Positions 40,060-49,954 of a stretch of DNA of 64,000 nt are shown here, piece by piece. The notes below the pieces were generated by a model, which was not told where the DNA came from, searched no databases, and worked only from the letters and a program-made list of their open reading frames with translations. Each line of letters opens with the position of its first letter. Positions within the stretch are counted from its first letter, which is position 1. The position numbers and the translations under genes are program-made. Source of the stretch: Streptomyces sp. RPA4-2 (GTDB taxonomy: Bacteria > Actinomycetota > Actinomycetes > Streptomycetales > Streptomycetaceae); assembly GCF_012273515.2 (NCBI RefSeq), contig NZ_CP050975.2, forward strand, positions 4,402,001 to 4,466,000. Reading direction: 5' to 3'.

Positions 40060-43000
40060 TCAAGGACTGTCGGCGGGGTGCTCCTTCGCCGCCTCCGCGA
40101 GGTCGCGCAGGGCGTCGTCCGCGGTGAAGTCCGCTCCCCTGGCGCACTCCGACGCGTAACAGTCGGGGCCGAGGGCCGCGCGGGCCGCGACCTCACCACG
40201 CTCGGCGGCGGCGCGCTCCAGAGCGGGGCGGGGATGACCGCCGCGCCACCGTGCCCCCGCGGCGAACAGACGGGTCGCGCGAGGATGGTCGCCGAGCCCG
40301 GACAGCAGGTCCGCCGCGCTGTCGACGAGCCCTGCCGTCACCACGTCGGCGCACCGCCCCGCCACCGCTGCCCCCAGGGCGTCGGCCATCTTCCGCAGCC
40401 CGCGCTCCGGACCGGACTCGGCGGCCGTGATGAGCGCCTCGACCCAGTTCAGCGCCGCCGTGAACTGCGGCGGAGGGGTGCCCCGCAGACTCATCTCGCA
40501 GGCCTTCTGCCACATGTCGCGCGCGAGGGCGGTCTCGCCGTCGTCCAGGGCCAGCTGCGCGCGCAGCATCCGGACGAAGGCACGGGAGTCCATCACCCCG
40601 TACCGCTCGGCCGCCGCGTCCGCCTCGTCCAGGGCGGCCAGCATCCGCGCGCGCTCGCCGGCGCGGTAGGCGAGTTCGGCCAGCCGCGCCAGCAGGAACG
40701 GCGTCTCGGCGTGCGCGCCGACCTCGAACGCGAGCCGCAGCGCCTCCTCGTACTCGGCCTTCGCCTCTTCGTAGAGACCGCGCGCCATGGCCGCCTCGGC
40801 GGCGGCGCTGCACACCTGGGCGCGCATCCAGCGGTCACCCACCCGCCGGCTGAGCACACGCAGCTCCGCGAGGTCGTCGTCCACGCCAGGCATACCGCCC
40901 GGGGCGTCGACGGCCATGTGCGTACGGAACATCAGGGTGACACCGATCGCCCAGTCGTCCCCGTACGCACGGCAGTTGGCGACCGCCTTCTCCATCGCCG
41001 GACGCACGTCGTACGAGCCGCTCAGGAAGAAGGCGGCCATCGGCCAGACGATGCCCGGCATGCTCGCGGCGTCCGGGCCGCCCTTCTCGAAGGCGTCCCG
41101 GACCCGTTCCACGTACTCCCGGACGCGCGGATGGTCCTGTTCGTCCAGCGCATCGGTCTCCACCCGCATGAACAGGTGCAGCATCCGTATCCGCATCCGC
41201 AGGCGGTGCAGCGGATGGGACTCCTCGCCGCCGGGGGCGTCGAGGAAGGCGTCCAGCGGGTCGAAGCTCTCGAGCCCGACGGGTCCGACGAGCCCGACGG
41301 GTCCGACGGGTCCGGCGCACCCGCCGGTGCCGGGCGCCGTCTGCCCGCCGTGCGCGGATCCGGTCGCGTCGAGTACCGCGCCCAGGCGCAGGACGCGGTC
41401 GGTCCAGTCGGTGCCCTCGCGGCGGAAGTTGCGCAGCCACCAGAACCATCCCATGGCGAGGACGAGCGAGCCCGCCTCCTCCTCGGCACCGGCGACGACG
41501 GAACGGTGGAGGGCCGCCCGGATGTTGTCGAGCTCGGTCTCCAGGCGCCGGATCCAGGGCAGTTGGGCGGCGGAGCGCAGCAGCGGCTCGGCCTGCTCGG
41601 CGAGTCCTCGCGCCCACGTACGGTGACGGCGCTCGGCCCCGGCGCGCAGTTCGGGGGCCTCGGCGGCGCGCTCGGCCGCGTACTCGTGGATGGTCTCCAG
41701 CATCCGGTACCGCATGCCCCCACCGCCACCCGTGCCGTCGGCACCACTCCCGTCGGCGTCCGCGTCGTACGGGGTCGCCACGACGAGGGACTTGTCGACG
41801 AGCGCGCCGACGAGGTGGGCGGCGGGGCCGGTGCACACGGCCTCGGCGGCGGCGAGGTCCCAGCCGCCCGCGAAGACGGACGCCTCGCGCAGCACGGTCC
41901 GCTCCCGCTCGTCGAGCAGGTCCCAGGACCAGTCGACGACGGCGCGCAGGGTCTGCTGGCGGGGCAGCACGGTGCGGCTTCCGGAGGTGAGGAGCCGGAA
42001 GCGGTCGTCGAGCCGGTCGGCGATCTGCCGTGGTGTCAGCAGACGCAGGCGCGCGGCGGCCAGTTCGATGGCCAGGGGCAGGCCGTCGAGCCGCCGGCAG
42101 ATCTCGTCCACCGCCGCGGAGTCGCGCAGGGCGGCATCGGCGCCGGGACGCACGGCCGCCGCGCGCTGCGTGAACAGGCGCCGCGCGGGATCGGGCGGGA
42201 GGGGCTCGACCGGGCGCACCAACTCACCGGGCACACCGAGGGGTTCGCGGCTGGTGGCGAGGATCGTGAGCCCCGGGCAGTGGGTGAGGAGGGTTTCGGC
42301 GAGCTCGGCCGCGGCGCCGATGACATGTTCGCAGTTGTCGAGGATCAGGAGCAGGTCGCGCGCGGAGCAGTACTCGACGAGCAGGGCGAGCGGGTCGTCC
42401 TGGCCGATCGCCGTCTCGTTGCTGATCAGCGCGGTCTCGCGCAGACCGAGGGCGCTGACCACGGCACCCGGGACCGCCTCGGGCCGGTCGAGCGGGGCCA
42501 GCTCGACCAGCCACGCCTGCGGAAGCCCGGCGGCGGCTTCCTCGGCGAGGCGGGTCTTCCCCGAACCGCCCGGTCCGGTCAGCGTGACCAGGCGTGCCCT
42601 CCGCAGATCGGAACGGATGGCACCGAGGTCGGGTTCCCTCCCGACGAACGAGTTCAGACGGGGACGGATGTTGCCGTTCCGCTCCGGCCGGGAGGGTACC
42701 GGCGTGGGCCCGGCCTCCTGGTCGAGCAACTCCGCGTGCAGGGAGCGCAGTTCCGGGCCAGGGTCCGTGCCCAGCCCGTCCAGCAGGGCACGGCGCACCT
42801 CCTCGTACGCGGCCAGCGCGTCCGCGCCGCGGCCCGCGTCGCGCAGGGCCCGCAGAAGCAGGGCGCGCAGGGCCTCGTCGTACGGGTGGGCGGTCGTCAG
42901 CTCCTTCAACTCCGGTACGACGTCGGGGGCGCGGCCCAGTCGCAGGTCCGCCTCGACACGGGTGCGCGTCGCCTCCAGGCGGAGTGCGTCCGGGCGCGTC

Positions 43001-43431
43001 GCGGCGCTGCGGTCGGGGAGGTCCGCGAAGGCCGGGCCGCGCCACAGGGCGAGGGCCTCGCGCAGGGTGCGGGCGGCGGTACGGGCGTCGCCGTGTTCGA
43101 GGGCCGCCGTGCCCTCGCGCACCAGACGCTCGAAGACGAACAGGTCCACGTCGTCCCTGGCGGCGCGCAGGCGGTAGCCGCCGGGCTCCGAGACGACCGC
43201 GTCCCTGCCGAGGGTGCGGCGCAGGCGGCCCACCAGGGCCTGCAGTGCCGCCGGCGCGTCCAGTGGGGGGTCGTCCGCCCACACCTCGTCGATCAGGGTT
43301 TCCGGGGGTGTGGTGCGGTCGGGGCGGCGGGCCAGGGAGGCGAGCAGGGCGCGGACGCGGGGGCCGCCGACCGTGGTCGGTGTTCCCCGCTCGTCCTGTG
43401 CCTGGGCGACTCCCAGGATCCTGTACCGCAC
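40060..43431 (-). CDS. AfsR/SARP-type BTAD regulator with NB-ARC ATPase and TPR repeats
   Basis: A 1123-residue regulator. The N-terminal winged helix (about 1-95, RYRILGVAQAQ to TLGRDAV) and BTAD domain (about 100-250) form a SARP-like activator. An ATPase follows with Walker A LTGPGGSGKTRLA near 290 and Walker B LLLILDNCEHV near 365. The second half is helical TPR-type repeat. The GTG at 43431 opens directly on the winged helix. The architecture is that of AfsR-like pathway regulators of secondary metabolism or differentiation. No biosynthetic cluster is adjacent, so its targets are unknown. Confidence 0.93.
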   Translation of the reverse strand: MRYRILGVAQAQDERGTPTTVGGPRVRALLASLARRPDRTTPPETLIDEVWADDPPLDAPAALQALVGRLRRTLGRDAVVSEPGGYRLRAARDDVDLFVFERLVREGTAALEHGDARTAARTLREALALWRGPAFADLPDRSAATRPDALRLEATRTRVEADLRLGRAPDVVPELKELTTAHPYDEALRALLLRALRDAGRGADALAAYEEVRRALLDGLGTDPGPELRSLHAELLDQEAGPTPVPSRPERNGNIRPRLNSFVGREPDLGAIRSDLRRARLVTLTGPGGSGKTRLAEEAAAGLPQAWLVELAPLDRPEAVPGAVVSALGLRETALISNETAIGQDDPLALLVEYCSARDLLLILDNCEHVIGAAAELAETLLTHCPGLTILATSREPLGVPGELVRPVEPLPPDPARRLFTQRAAAVRPGADAALRDSAAVDEICRRLDGLPLAIELAAARLRLLTPRQIADRLDDRFRLLTSGSRTVLPRQQTLRAVVDWSWDLLDERERTVLREASVFAGGWDLAAAEAVCTGPAAHLVGALVDKSLVVATPYDADADGSGADGTGGGGGMRYRMLETIHEYAAERAAEAPELRAGAERRHRTWARGLAEQAEPLLRSAAQLPWIRRLETELDNIRAALHRSVVAGAEEEAGSLVLAMGWFWWLRNFRREGTDWTDRVLRLGAVLDATGSAHGGQTAPGTGGCAGPVGPVGLVGPVGLESFDPLDAFLDAPGGEESHPLHRLRMRIRMLHLFMRVETDALDEQDHPRVREYVERVRDAFEKGGPDAASMPGIVWPMAAFFLSGSYDVRPAMEKAVANCRAYGDDWAIGVTLMFRTHMAVDAPGGMPGVDDDLAELRVLSRRVGDRWMRAQVCSAAAEAAMARGLYEEAKAEYEEALRLAFEVGAHAETPFLLARLAELAYRAGERARMLAALDEADAAAERYGVMDSRAFVRMLRAQLALDDGETALARDMWQKACEMSLRGTPPPQFTAALNWVEALITAAESGPERGLRKMADALGAAVAGRCADVVTAGLVDSAADLLSGLGDHPRATRLFAAGARWRGGHPRPALERAAAERGEVAARAALGPDCYASECARGADFTADDALRDLAEAAKEHPADSP

Positions 43432-43539
43432 GCGTCCATTCTCACCGGCGCCGGTGTGTGGGGCCGAGGGTTTTCCCCGGCCGGGCGTCGCGCCTCCGGC
43501 GACCACCCGAAAACCCTTCCTTCGCCCCTACCCGACCCA

Positions 43540-43639
43540 TCCTCCACCTGGGGGCTCCCCCAGACCCCCGCCAAGGGGCTGCCGCCCCTGGACCCCCGCC
43601 ATCGCCCGAAGGGCTCGTCCTCAAACGCCGGACGGGCTG
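43540..43639 (-). repeat. Dispersed intergenic repeat, copy B
   Basis: The core found at 5671 recurs here inverted (43617-43639), preceded by GCCCGAAGGGCTC and a G/C-rich arm containing CTGGGGGCTCCCCCAG around 43553-43568. It lies in the roughly 510-base gap 43432-43943 upstream of the AfsR-like gene. The rest of that gap (43640-43943) is GC-rich, shows no recognisable gene, and contains the downstream flank of the asparagine-synthase-like gene. Confidence 0.8.
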
Positions 43640-43943
43640 AAGGTGCGGACCTGCGCTGAAGGGTCGCGGACGGCCCGGAGACACCGGCCTGCACCGAACA
43701 GTTCCGAACGGCCCGGAGATGCGCACCCGCACCGGGGAAGCCCCCCTCCCGCAGCCGCCGTCCCACGCGAGGGGCCGTGCCGGTGTGTCGCAGGCCGTCG
43801 CTTACGTTCGGATCGAGCAGCGGCTCGCATGCCCGGCCCACGCCTGATCCGGCGGCGACGGCCTCGACACACCGGCACGGCCCCGCCCCACCCCCCACCG
43901 ACAGCCGACCGGCACCACCACCGCCACCGCCACCACCGGCAAG

Positions 43944-46038
43944 CTACCCCCGCCCCCCGGCCCCCGCCCCCAACGCCCGCCCCTGCGGCACGATCCCCGC
44001 GGGCACCGCCCGCTGCCGCGCGGGCGTCCCCGTCCAGCACGTCCCCGCCGCGCGAGCAACCGCCGCAGCCACAGCTCCAGGGAGACCAGATCCGCGAGCC
44101 CGTCCAACGGCAACGGCTCCCCCGCGGCAGCGGCCCGCAGCGCCTTGCGCACGACCCGCGCCTCCACCAGCCCGGCCTGCGCGAGCAACGGCGTGTCGAA
44201 CAGCGCGATCAGGGAGTCCGCGGCCACCCGCAGCCCCGTCCGCGCGGCCGCCGCCGAGGACGCGTGCGAAGGCGCCCCCACCCGGGCGGCAGTTCGGCCA
44301 CCCCGGCCCCCTCCAGCACCGTACGCAGAATCTCCGCCCGCGCCCCGGGCTGGACACGCAGCGCCTCCGGAAGGGCGCGGCAGGCGCGGACGACCTGGTT
44401 GTCCAGGAACGGCATGTGCAGCCGCTGGAAGCGGATCTCGGCGGCCTGCTCCAGGACACGGAGATCGGCGGCATGGCGCGCGAGCGCCGCACGGGCGCGG
44501 AAGTCACCGGGCCGCTGCCCGGGCCCGACCCCCGGCCGACCTGTGGTTCCCTGCAGGCGAACCGATACTTCAGCCAACGCCTCACCGGTCAGCCAACGCG
44601 CCGCCGGGCCGGGCCTGGCCCAGGTGAGCGCGGCGAGCGACGCCCCCACGGCCCCGCCTGGTTCCTCGAACCGCCGGTGCATCAGCCGGTCGGCGAGGAC
44701 GTCGACACCGGTCCGGTACGGCGTACGGGCCAGCCTGCGGGCCGCGCCGTACACGCGCGCGGGAACCATCACCGACCCGTCGGCCTTCGCCAACGCGGCG
44801 ACGGGTCGCACCAGATGACGTCTCTTGCGGTCCATCAGCAGGTCGGCCAGCCGCGCCGGATGGGCGTCGAGCACCTGCCGGGCCCCGTACCCCGTGAAGT
44901 GGTCCGCGCTGCCGGAGGCGAGCCGCGCCCGGTGCCGCGCCGCGGCCACCAGCGACGGTCCTGGCTCGTCGGTCAGCGGGCCGTCCAGGTCGGCGTAAGG
45001 AAGGGTCTCCTCGCCCCCGGTGACCACCACGTGGTGCAGCCGGGGATTGGCGGCCAGTGTCCCCGCCCGCTCCAGCTCGGCCTCCCGTCCACGCACCGCG
45101 AGGTCGTTGAAGGTGACCGCGAGCAGCCGCTCCCCGGCTCCCGTGCCGTGTCCCAGGACGGTCCCGGGCGCTCCCGGAAGCCCCGCGGCGAGCAGGGCCA
45201 GCGTCCCCGAGGCGGGGCCTCCCGAGAGGTCGGCCCCGATCCCGGGCACGGGCATGCCCCGCGCCGCGCGCCGTTCCGCGGGCCCCATCCCGGGCACGGG
45301 CCCGGGGTCGATGTCCGTGCCGGGAACGTGCCGGGGCGCGGCGAGCCGCGCGCGCACGGCCTCCACGAGGGCGTCCCGGACGCCGTCCACCGCGCGCTCG
45401 GGGTCGGCGGAGGGCGCGGCGACGGCGAGCGAGGCGACGGGTTCGTAGCCGGCGATCTCCCGCGCGCCGGTGCGCAGGATCAGCGCGTGTCCCGGCGGAA
45501 TGCGCCGCACGCGTTCGTAGGGGGTCGAGTCGTGGACCGCGGCCGGTACGTCGGGGGCGGCGAGCAGGGCCGCCAGATGACCGAAGTCGAGGTTGGCCTC
45601 GATGAGGTCGGCGAGGGGCAGCGCGGCGGTCGCGTACGCGGTGCCGCCGGCCCAGGGCGTGTAGAAGACGGGCCGGATGCCGGCGAGATCACCCGCGACG
45701 GTGACGCGGCGGCCGACCTGCACGACGGCGGTGTAACTGCCGGACCACGCGGTGAGATGCCGCAGGGCGCCGCCGCGCGCCGCGAAGAGTCCGACCTTGA
45801 TCTCCTCGTCGCTCGCGCCACAGGTGCCGAGGACCGCGATCCGGTTCTGTGCGCCGGCCTTCACGACGCGGACCTCGTCGGGGCGCCAGTCGCCGACCGC
45901 CCAGAGCGGATCGGGGTCGCCCCACAGGAGTTGGGAGCCCACCGGGTGCACGGTCTCGCCGTCGCTTCCGGTGGCGCCCGCCGAACCGATCTCGGGCGCC
46001 TTGGCGGCGGTACTGCTCCACCCCACCAACCACCGCAT
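43944..46038 (-). pseudogene. Asparagine-synthase-like protein, frameshifted twice near the 3' end
   Basis: The ATG at 46038 follows GGAGG and reads MRWLVGWSS onward for about 590 residues. It then leaves frame at the C5 run 44275-44279. A second frame continues with APSHASSAAAARTGLRVAAD to SLELWLRRLLARRG, and shifts again at the C4 run 44043-44046 into GTCWTGTPARQRAVPAG, ending at 43944. Adding one base at each run restores one protein of about 697 residues. It has an N-terminal glutamine-amidotransferase-like fold without Cys2, and a synthetase domain whose PP-loop is SGGPASG (near 271) in place of SGGLDS. It resembles the stand-alone AsnB-like proteins related to lasso-peptide cyclases; no precursor peptide was found nearby. 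Confidence 0.75.
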
Positions 46039-46785
46039 CGACGCCTCCACGGACTGTGGACAACCAGTGCACCGTACGAACTCGGCACCATGCTGCCACG
46101 AAGAGTGCGCGCGGGAGGGTTCCTGCGACGGCTTGCGCCCCCTGGAATGCGCCCCCGCGAACGCGTGCGCGCCGCTGGGGAGCGACTGCAAAGCCGATCC
46201 GGAACAACTGCGAACACCCGCCGGAGGGGCGGCTGTCAGCGGAGACGGACGAACGGGCCGCCGAGGGAGGGGGTGGATCTGCGACGCGAATGCGCCCCCG
46301 ATACGCTCCCCTCGGACACCCTGCGCGCCCTCAAGTCACGTGGTAGGAGCGGTAATCACCCGCGAGGGGCACCGTCGATTTTCGGCCAAATCGGCCACGG
46401 CCGGACAGCCGCGCACACTCTCCGTACAGGCCCTGCGCACCGCTGGACCGACGCACGGTCCGGGAGGCGGAGTTCGCCTCCCGGACCGGTCCGCCGCCCG
46501 CGGGGATGGAGGCGGCGGTGTCCCCCAGCCCACTGGATCCAGTACAGCGGGCCGACCCACGCACCATCCATGGAAGCGCTCCCCCGATGGCCGGAGTAGA
46601 GCGCACGGGCGGGCGCACAGCCACACGACAGGAGCACGCCGCAACCGTCCGTACTTCCGTACGGACCACAATCCCGCCATTGGGAACAACGCCCCTTAAC
46701 GCATGGGATGCGGCGAACTACGCTGGGTTTACGAATGCCGCATGGTTATGCCAGCGCGGCAGCCGTCTGTGTCGAGGGGTGGCGC
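46039..46785. other. 747-base divergent intergenic region
   Basis: Separates the asparagine-synthase-like gene from the HTH-TPR regulator. It contains a 13-bp perfect hairpin (46457-46469 with 46475-46487, five-base loop) and an 8-bp perfect palindrome GTCCGTAC - TTCC - GTACGGAC at 46647-46666, about 120 bases before the regulator. No protein gene on either strand was convincing. A small RNA ending at the hairpin is possible. Confidence 0.55.
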
Positions 46786-48210
46786 ATGTCCAGGGAGCAA
46801 CGCGGGCCGAACGAAAAACTCGGCGCCGTTCTCGCCCTCGCGGGAATCAGCAACGCAGGACTCGCGCGGCGCGTCAACGATCTTGGCGCTCAACGCGGGT
46901 TGACTCTTCGCTACGACAAGACGTCCGTGGCGCGCTGGGTGTCGAAGGGAATGGTGCCGCAGGGGGCTGCTCCGCACCTCATCGCGGCCGCCATCGGACA
47001 GAAGCTCGGCCGCCCGGTGCCGCTCCACGAGATAGGCCTGGCGGACGCGGATCCCGCGCCCGAAGTGGGCCTCGCCTTCCCCCGTGACGTCGGGCAGGCG
47101 GTGCGGTCGGCCACCGATCTGTACCGTCTCGATCTCGCCGGGCGCCGGGCCGGCAGCGGCGGCATCTGGCAGTCACTGGCCGGTTCCTTCGCGGTGAGCG
47201 CCTACGCGACCCCCGCCTCACGCTGGCTGATAACCCCGGCCGACAGTTCGGTGGCGCGGGACGCGAACCCCGCCGAGGGCTCCGGAGCGCCACTGAAAGT
47301 CGGCCACAGCGACGTGCAGAAGCTCCGCGAGGCGGCCGAGGACGCCAGGCGCTGGGACTCCAAGTACGGGGGCGGCGACTGGCGTTCGTCGATGGTGCCG
47401 GAGTGTCTGCGCGTCGAGGCGGCTCCGCTGCTGCTCGGCTCGTACTCGGACGAGGTCGGCAGGGCCCTCTTCGGGGCGTCCGCCGAACTCACCCGGCTCG
47501 CCGGCTGGATGGCCTTCGACACCGGCCAGCAGGAGGCGGCGCAGCGCTACTACATCCAGGCGCTGCGGCTGGCCAGAGCGGCGGCGGACGTCCCCCTCGG
47601 GGGCTACGTGCTCGCGTCCATGTCCCTCCAGGCGACCTACCGCGGCTTCGGCGACGAGGGCGTCGACCTCGCCCAGGCCGCCCTGGAACGCAACCGCGGC
47701 CTGGCCACGGCCCGCACGATGAGTTTCTTCCGCCTCGTCGAGGCGCGCGCCCACGCGCGTGCGGGGGACGCCCACGCGGCCGGCGCGGCCCTGCGGGCCG
47801 CCGAGGGCTGGCTGGAGCGGGCCCGGGACGGCGACAACGATCCGTCCTGGCTCGGCTTCTACTCGTACGACCGGCTCGCCGCCGACGCGGCGGAGTGCTA
47901 CCGCGACCTCAAGGCGCCGCGCCAGGTCCGCCGCTTCACCGAGCAGGCGCTGTCGAAGCCGACGGAGGAGTTCGTCCGCTCCCACGGTCTGCGCCTGGTG
48001 GTGTCGGCGGTCGCCGAGCTCGAGTCGGGCAATCTGGACGCGGCGTGCGAACAGGGCGTACGGGCCGTGGAGGTCGCCGGGCGCATCTCCTCCGCGCGCA
48101 CGACCGAGTACGTGAAGGACCTGCTCCACCGGCTGGAGCCGTACGGCGACGAACCGCGCGTGGTGGAACTCCGGGAGCGCGCACGACCGCTGCTGATGGC
48201 TCCCGCCTAG
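46786..48210 (+). CDS. HTH-TPR transcriptional regulator, sporulation-associated type
   Basis: A 474-residue protein. An N-terminal helix-turn-helix-like part (about 1-75: [20 protein letters not shown], then [16 protein letters not shown]) is followed by TPR-like helical repeats (about 185-470). The layout is that of the NsdA-like and related Streptomyces regulators that affect sporulation and antibiotic production. The ATG at 46786 follows GAGGGG at six bases; upstream in-frame sequence has no ribosome site. A palindrome 120 bases upstream may be its operator. Confidence 0.82.
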   Translation: MSREQRGPNEKLGAVLALAGISNAGLARRVNDLGAQRGLTLRYDKTSVARWVSKGMVPQGAAPHLIAAAIGQKLGRPVPLHEIGLADADPAPEVGLAFPRDVGQAVRSATDLYRLDLAGRRAGSGGIWQSLAGSFAVSAYATPASRWLITPADSSVARDANPAEGSGAPLKVGHSDVQKLREAAEDARRWDSKYGGGDWRSSMVPECLRVEAAPLLLGSYSDEVGRALFGASAELTRLAGWMAFDTGQQEAAQRYYIQALRLARAAADVPLGGYVLASMSLQATYRGFGDEGVDLAQAALERNRGLATARTMSFFRLVEARAHARAGDAHAAGAALRAAEGWLERARDGDNDPSWLGFYSYDRLAADAAECYRDLKAPRQVRRFTEQALSKPTEEFVRSHGLRLVVSAVAELESGNLDAACEQGVRAVEVAGRISSARTTEYVKDLLHRLEPYGDEPRVVELRERARPLLMAPA

Positions 48211-48479
48211 ACCGTGTCCGACGGCCGTGCCCGGTCGCCCGGCCCTTCGCGTCATCCGACGGGAAGGAACGGACGACCGGACAGGGCCGGGATCGGATCC
48301 GCTCCGGTGTGCGGGGACGGGACGTGCGGGACGGGATGAGCCCCCGCGGGACACGGGCTCGCCCCGTCCCCCGCACGCGCGACGTCCGCTCGTTCTTCTG
48401 TGCGATCTTCGCGGCGCTTTCCGGGTTTGAGGGCATTGTCAGTGGCGCAGTGCACTATCGAAGCCGGGAGGTGAAGCAG

Positions 48480-49685
48480 GTGCGGATCGTTTACGACTGC
48501 GATGTGCTGGTGATCGGCGGCGGGATCGTCGGCCTGTCGACGGCGTACGCGATCACGCGCGCCGCGCCGGGCACGCGGGTGACGGTGCTGGAGAAGGAGT
48601 CCGGCGCCGCCCGGCACCAGACGGGTCACAACAGCGGGGTGATCCACAGCGGGATCTACTACCGGCCGGGCTCGCTGAAGGCGCGGTACGCGGTGCGTGG
48701 CGCCGCCGAGATGGTCAAGTTCTGCGCGGAGTACGGCATCGCGCACGCCGTCACCGGCAAGCTGATCGTCGCCACGGAGAAGGCCGAGCTGCCCCGCCTG
48801 CACGCACTCGTACAGCGAGGCCGGGAGAACGGGATCCCGGTGCGCGAGCTGGGCACCGCCCAGCTCGCGGAGTACGAGCCGGAGGTGCGCGGGCTCGCCG
48901 CGATCCATGTCGGCACGACGGGGACATGCGACTACGTCGCGGTCGCCCGGCAGCTCGCGGAAGCCTCCGGCGCGGAGATCCGGTACGGGGCCGAGGTCGT
49001 CCGCATCGACCGGCGGGACGCCCTCGGAGTCGCCGTCCGCACCGGCGACGGCACGATCGTCCGTGCGCGGGTGCTGGTCAACTGCGCGGGGCTCCAGTGC
49101 GACGAGGTCGCCCGGCTCGCGGGGGACGAGCCGGGGATGCGGATCGTGCCGTTCCGCGGTGAGTACTACTCCTTGGCGCGTCCCGAGCTGGTGCGGGGGC
49201 TCGTATATCCCGTGCCGGACCCCGCCTTCCCCTTCCTCGGGGTGCATCTCACCCGGGGGATCGACGGAGACGTCCACATCGGGCCCAACGCGGTGCCCGC
49301 GCTCGCCCGGGAGGGATACGGGTGGGGGGTGATCCGCCCCCGCGAGGTGGGCACGACCCTGGCCTGGCCCGGGTCGTGGCGGATGGCCCGGCGGCACTGG
49401 TCGTACGGGGCGGGGGAGCTGCGGCGGTCGGTGTCCCGGAAGGCGTTCACCGGGGCCGTGCAGCGGCTGCTGCCGGCGGTGACCGTGGACGATCTGGTGC
49501 CCGCGGCGGCGGGGGTGCGGGCGCAGGCGGTGTTGCGGGACGGGACGCTGGTGGACGACTTCCTGATCGAGGAGGGGGTGCGGACGGTGCATGTGCTGAA
49601 CGCGCCGTCGCCTGCCGCGACGGCGGCTCTGCCGATCGGGAGAGAGGTTGCCCGTCGGGCGCTGGCTGCGCTGGCGGTGACCTGA
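48480..49685 (+). CDS. lhgO: L-2-hydroxyglutarate oxidase (LhgO-like)
   Basis: A 401-residue FAD-dependent oxidase of the DAO superfamily that converts L-2-hydroxyglutarate to 2-oxoglutarate. The dinucleotide fold VLVIGGGIVGLSTAYAI is at 10-26, followed by ESGAARHQTGHNSGVIHSGI, a strong LhgO signature. PFRGEYYSL and a C-terminal FNAPSPA-like LNAPSPAATAAL are also typical. The GTG at 48480 has GGGAGG nine bases before it; the GTG at 48471 would leave no spacing. It stands alone, downstream of the HTH-TPR gene after a 270-base gap. Confidence 0.92.
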   Translation: MRIVYDCDVLVIGGGIVGLSTAYAITRAAPGTRVTVLEKESGAARHQTGHNSGVIHSGIYYRPGSLKARYAVRGAAEMVKFCAEYGIAHAVTGKLIVATEKAELPRLHALVQRGRENGIPVRELGTAQLAEYEPEVRGLAAIHVGTTGTCDYVAVARQLAEASGAEIRYGAEVVRIDRRDALGVAVRTGDGTIVRARVLVNCAGLQCDEVARLAGDEPGMRIVPFRGEYYSLARPELVRGLVYPVPDPAFPFLGVHLTRGIDGDVHIGPNAVPALAREGYGWGVIRPREVGTTLAWPGSWRMARRHWSYGAGELRRSVSRKAFTGAVQRLLPAVTVDDLVPAAAGVRAQAVLRDGTLVDDFLIEEGVRTVHVLNAPSPAATAALPIGREVARRALAALAVT

Positions 49686-49706
49686 GGATTCTCGCCCCCG
49701 CCGCCC

Positions 49707-49748
49707 CTACCCTCCCCCGAGCTCTCGGCTTCGCTCGAGCAGGGGGGA
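49707..49748 (+). repeat. Dispersed repeat module with AGCTCTCGG core
   Basis: CCCTCCCCCGAGCTCTCGGC followed by TTCG and CTCGAGCAGGGGGG. Nearly the same module occurs inverted inside the prsW-like gene at 50954-50985. It abuts dispersed-repeat copy C. Confidence 0.7.
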
Positions 49749-49756
49749 CTCCCATC

Positions 49757-49910
49757 ATCCTCCACCTGGGGCTCCGCCCCCGGACCGCCGCGTCGCCCGA
49801 AGGGCCTCGTCCTCAAACGCCGGACGGGCTGGGTATGTCAGCCCGTCCGGCGTTTGAGGACGAGGCCCTTGAGGCCGAAGCGCGGGTCCGCGGGCGGCAG
49901 CCCCCGTAGG
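49757..49910. repeat. Dispersed repeat copy C with 32-bp perfect palindrome
   Basis: Two head-to-head copies of the repeat core form a perfect inverted repeat: 49800-49831 pairs with 49839-49870 around a seven-base loop (GGTATGT). The palindrome lies 115 bases after lhgO and 85 before trmB, so it is also a strong transcription terminator. It combines copy A-like and copy B-like orientations in one site. Confidence 0.9.
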
Positions 49911-49939
49911 CAGCGGACGGTGCCTGCGGGACCTGGTCG

Positions 49940-49945
49940 TAAAAT
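49940..49945 (+). promoter_or_regulatory. -10 box of a leaderless trmB
   Basis: TAAAAT ends ten bases before the GTG start of trmB, so transcription would begin at or a few bases before the start codon. There is no Shine-Dalgarno sequence. No good -35 box is visible. Confidence 0.5.
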
Positions 49946-49954
49946 CGACGCATT

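Noticed and set aside
40078..43659. 1193-residue frame antisense to the AfsR-like gene
   Set aside because: Mirror of a high-GC coding strand; no recognisable motif, whereas the minus strand has a full BTAD-ATPase protein.
43944..46785. Complete lasso-peptide cluster around the AsnB-like gene
   Set aside because: No precursor peptide, PqqD-like or transglutaminase-like protease gene was found on either side.
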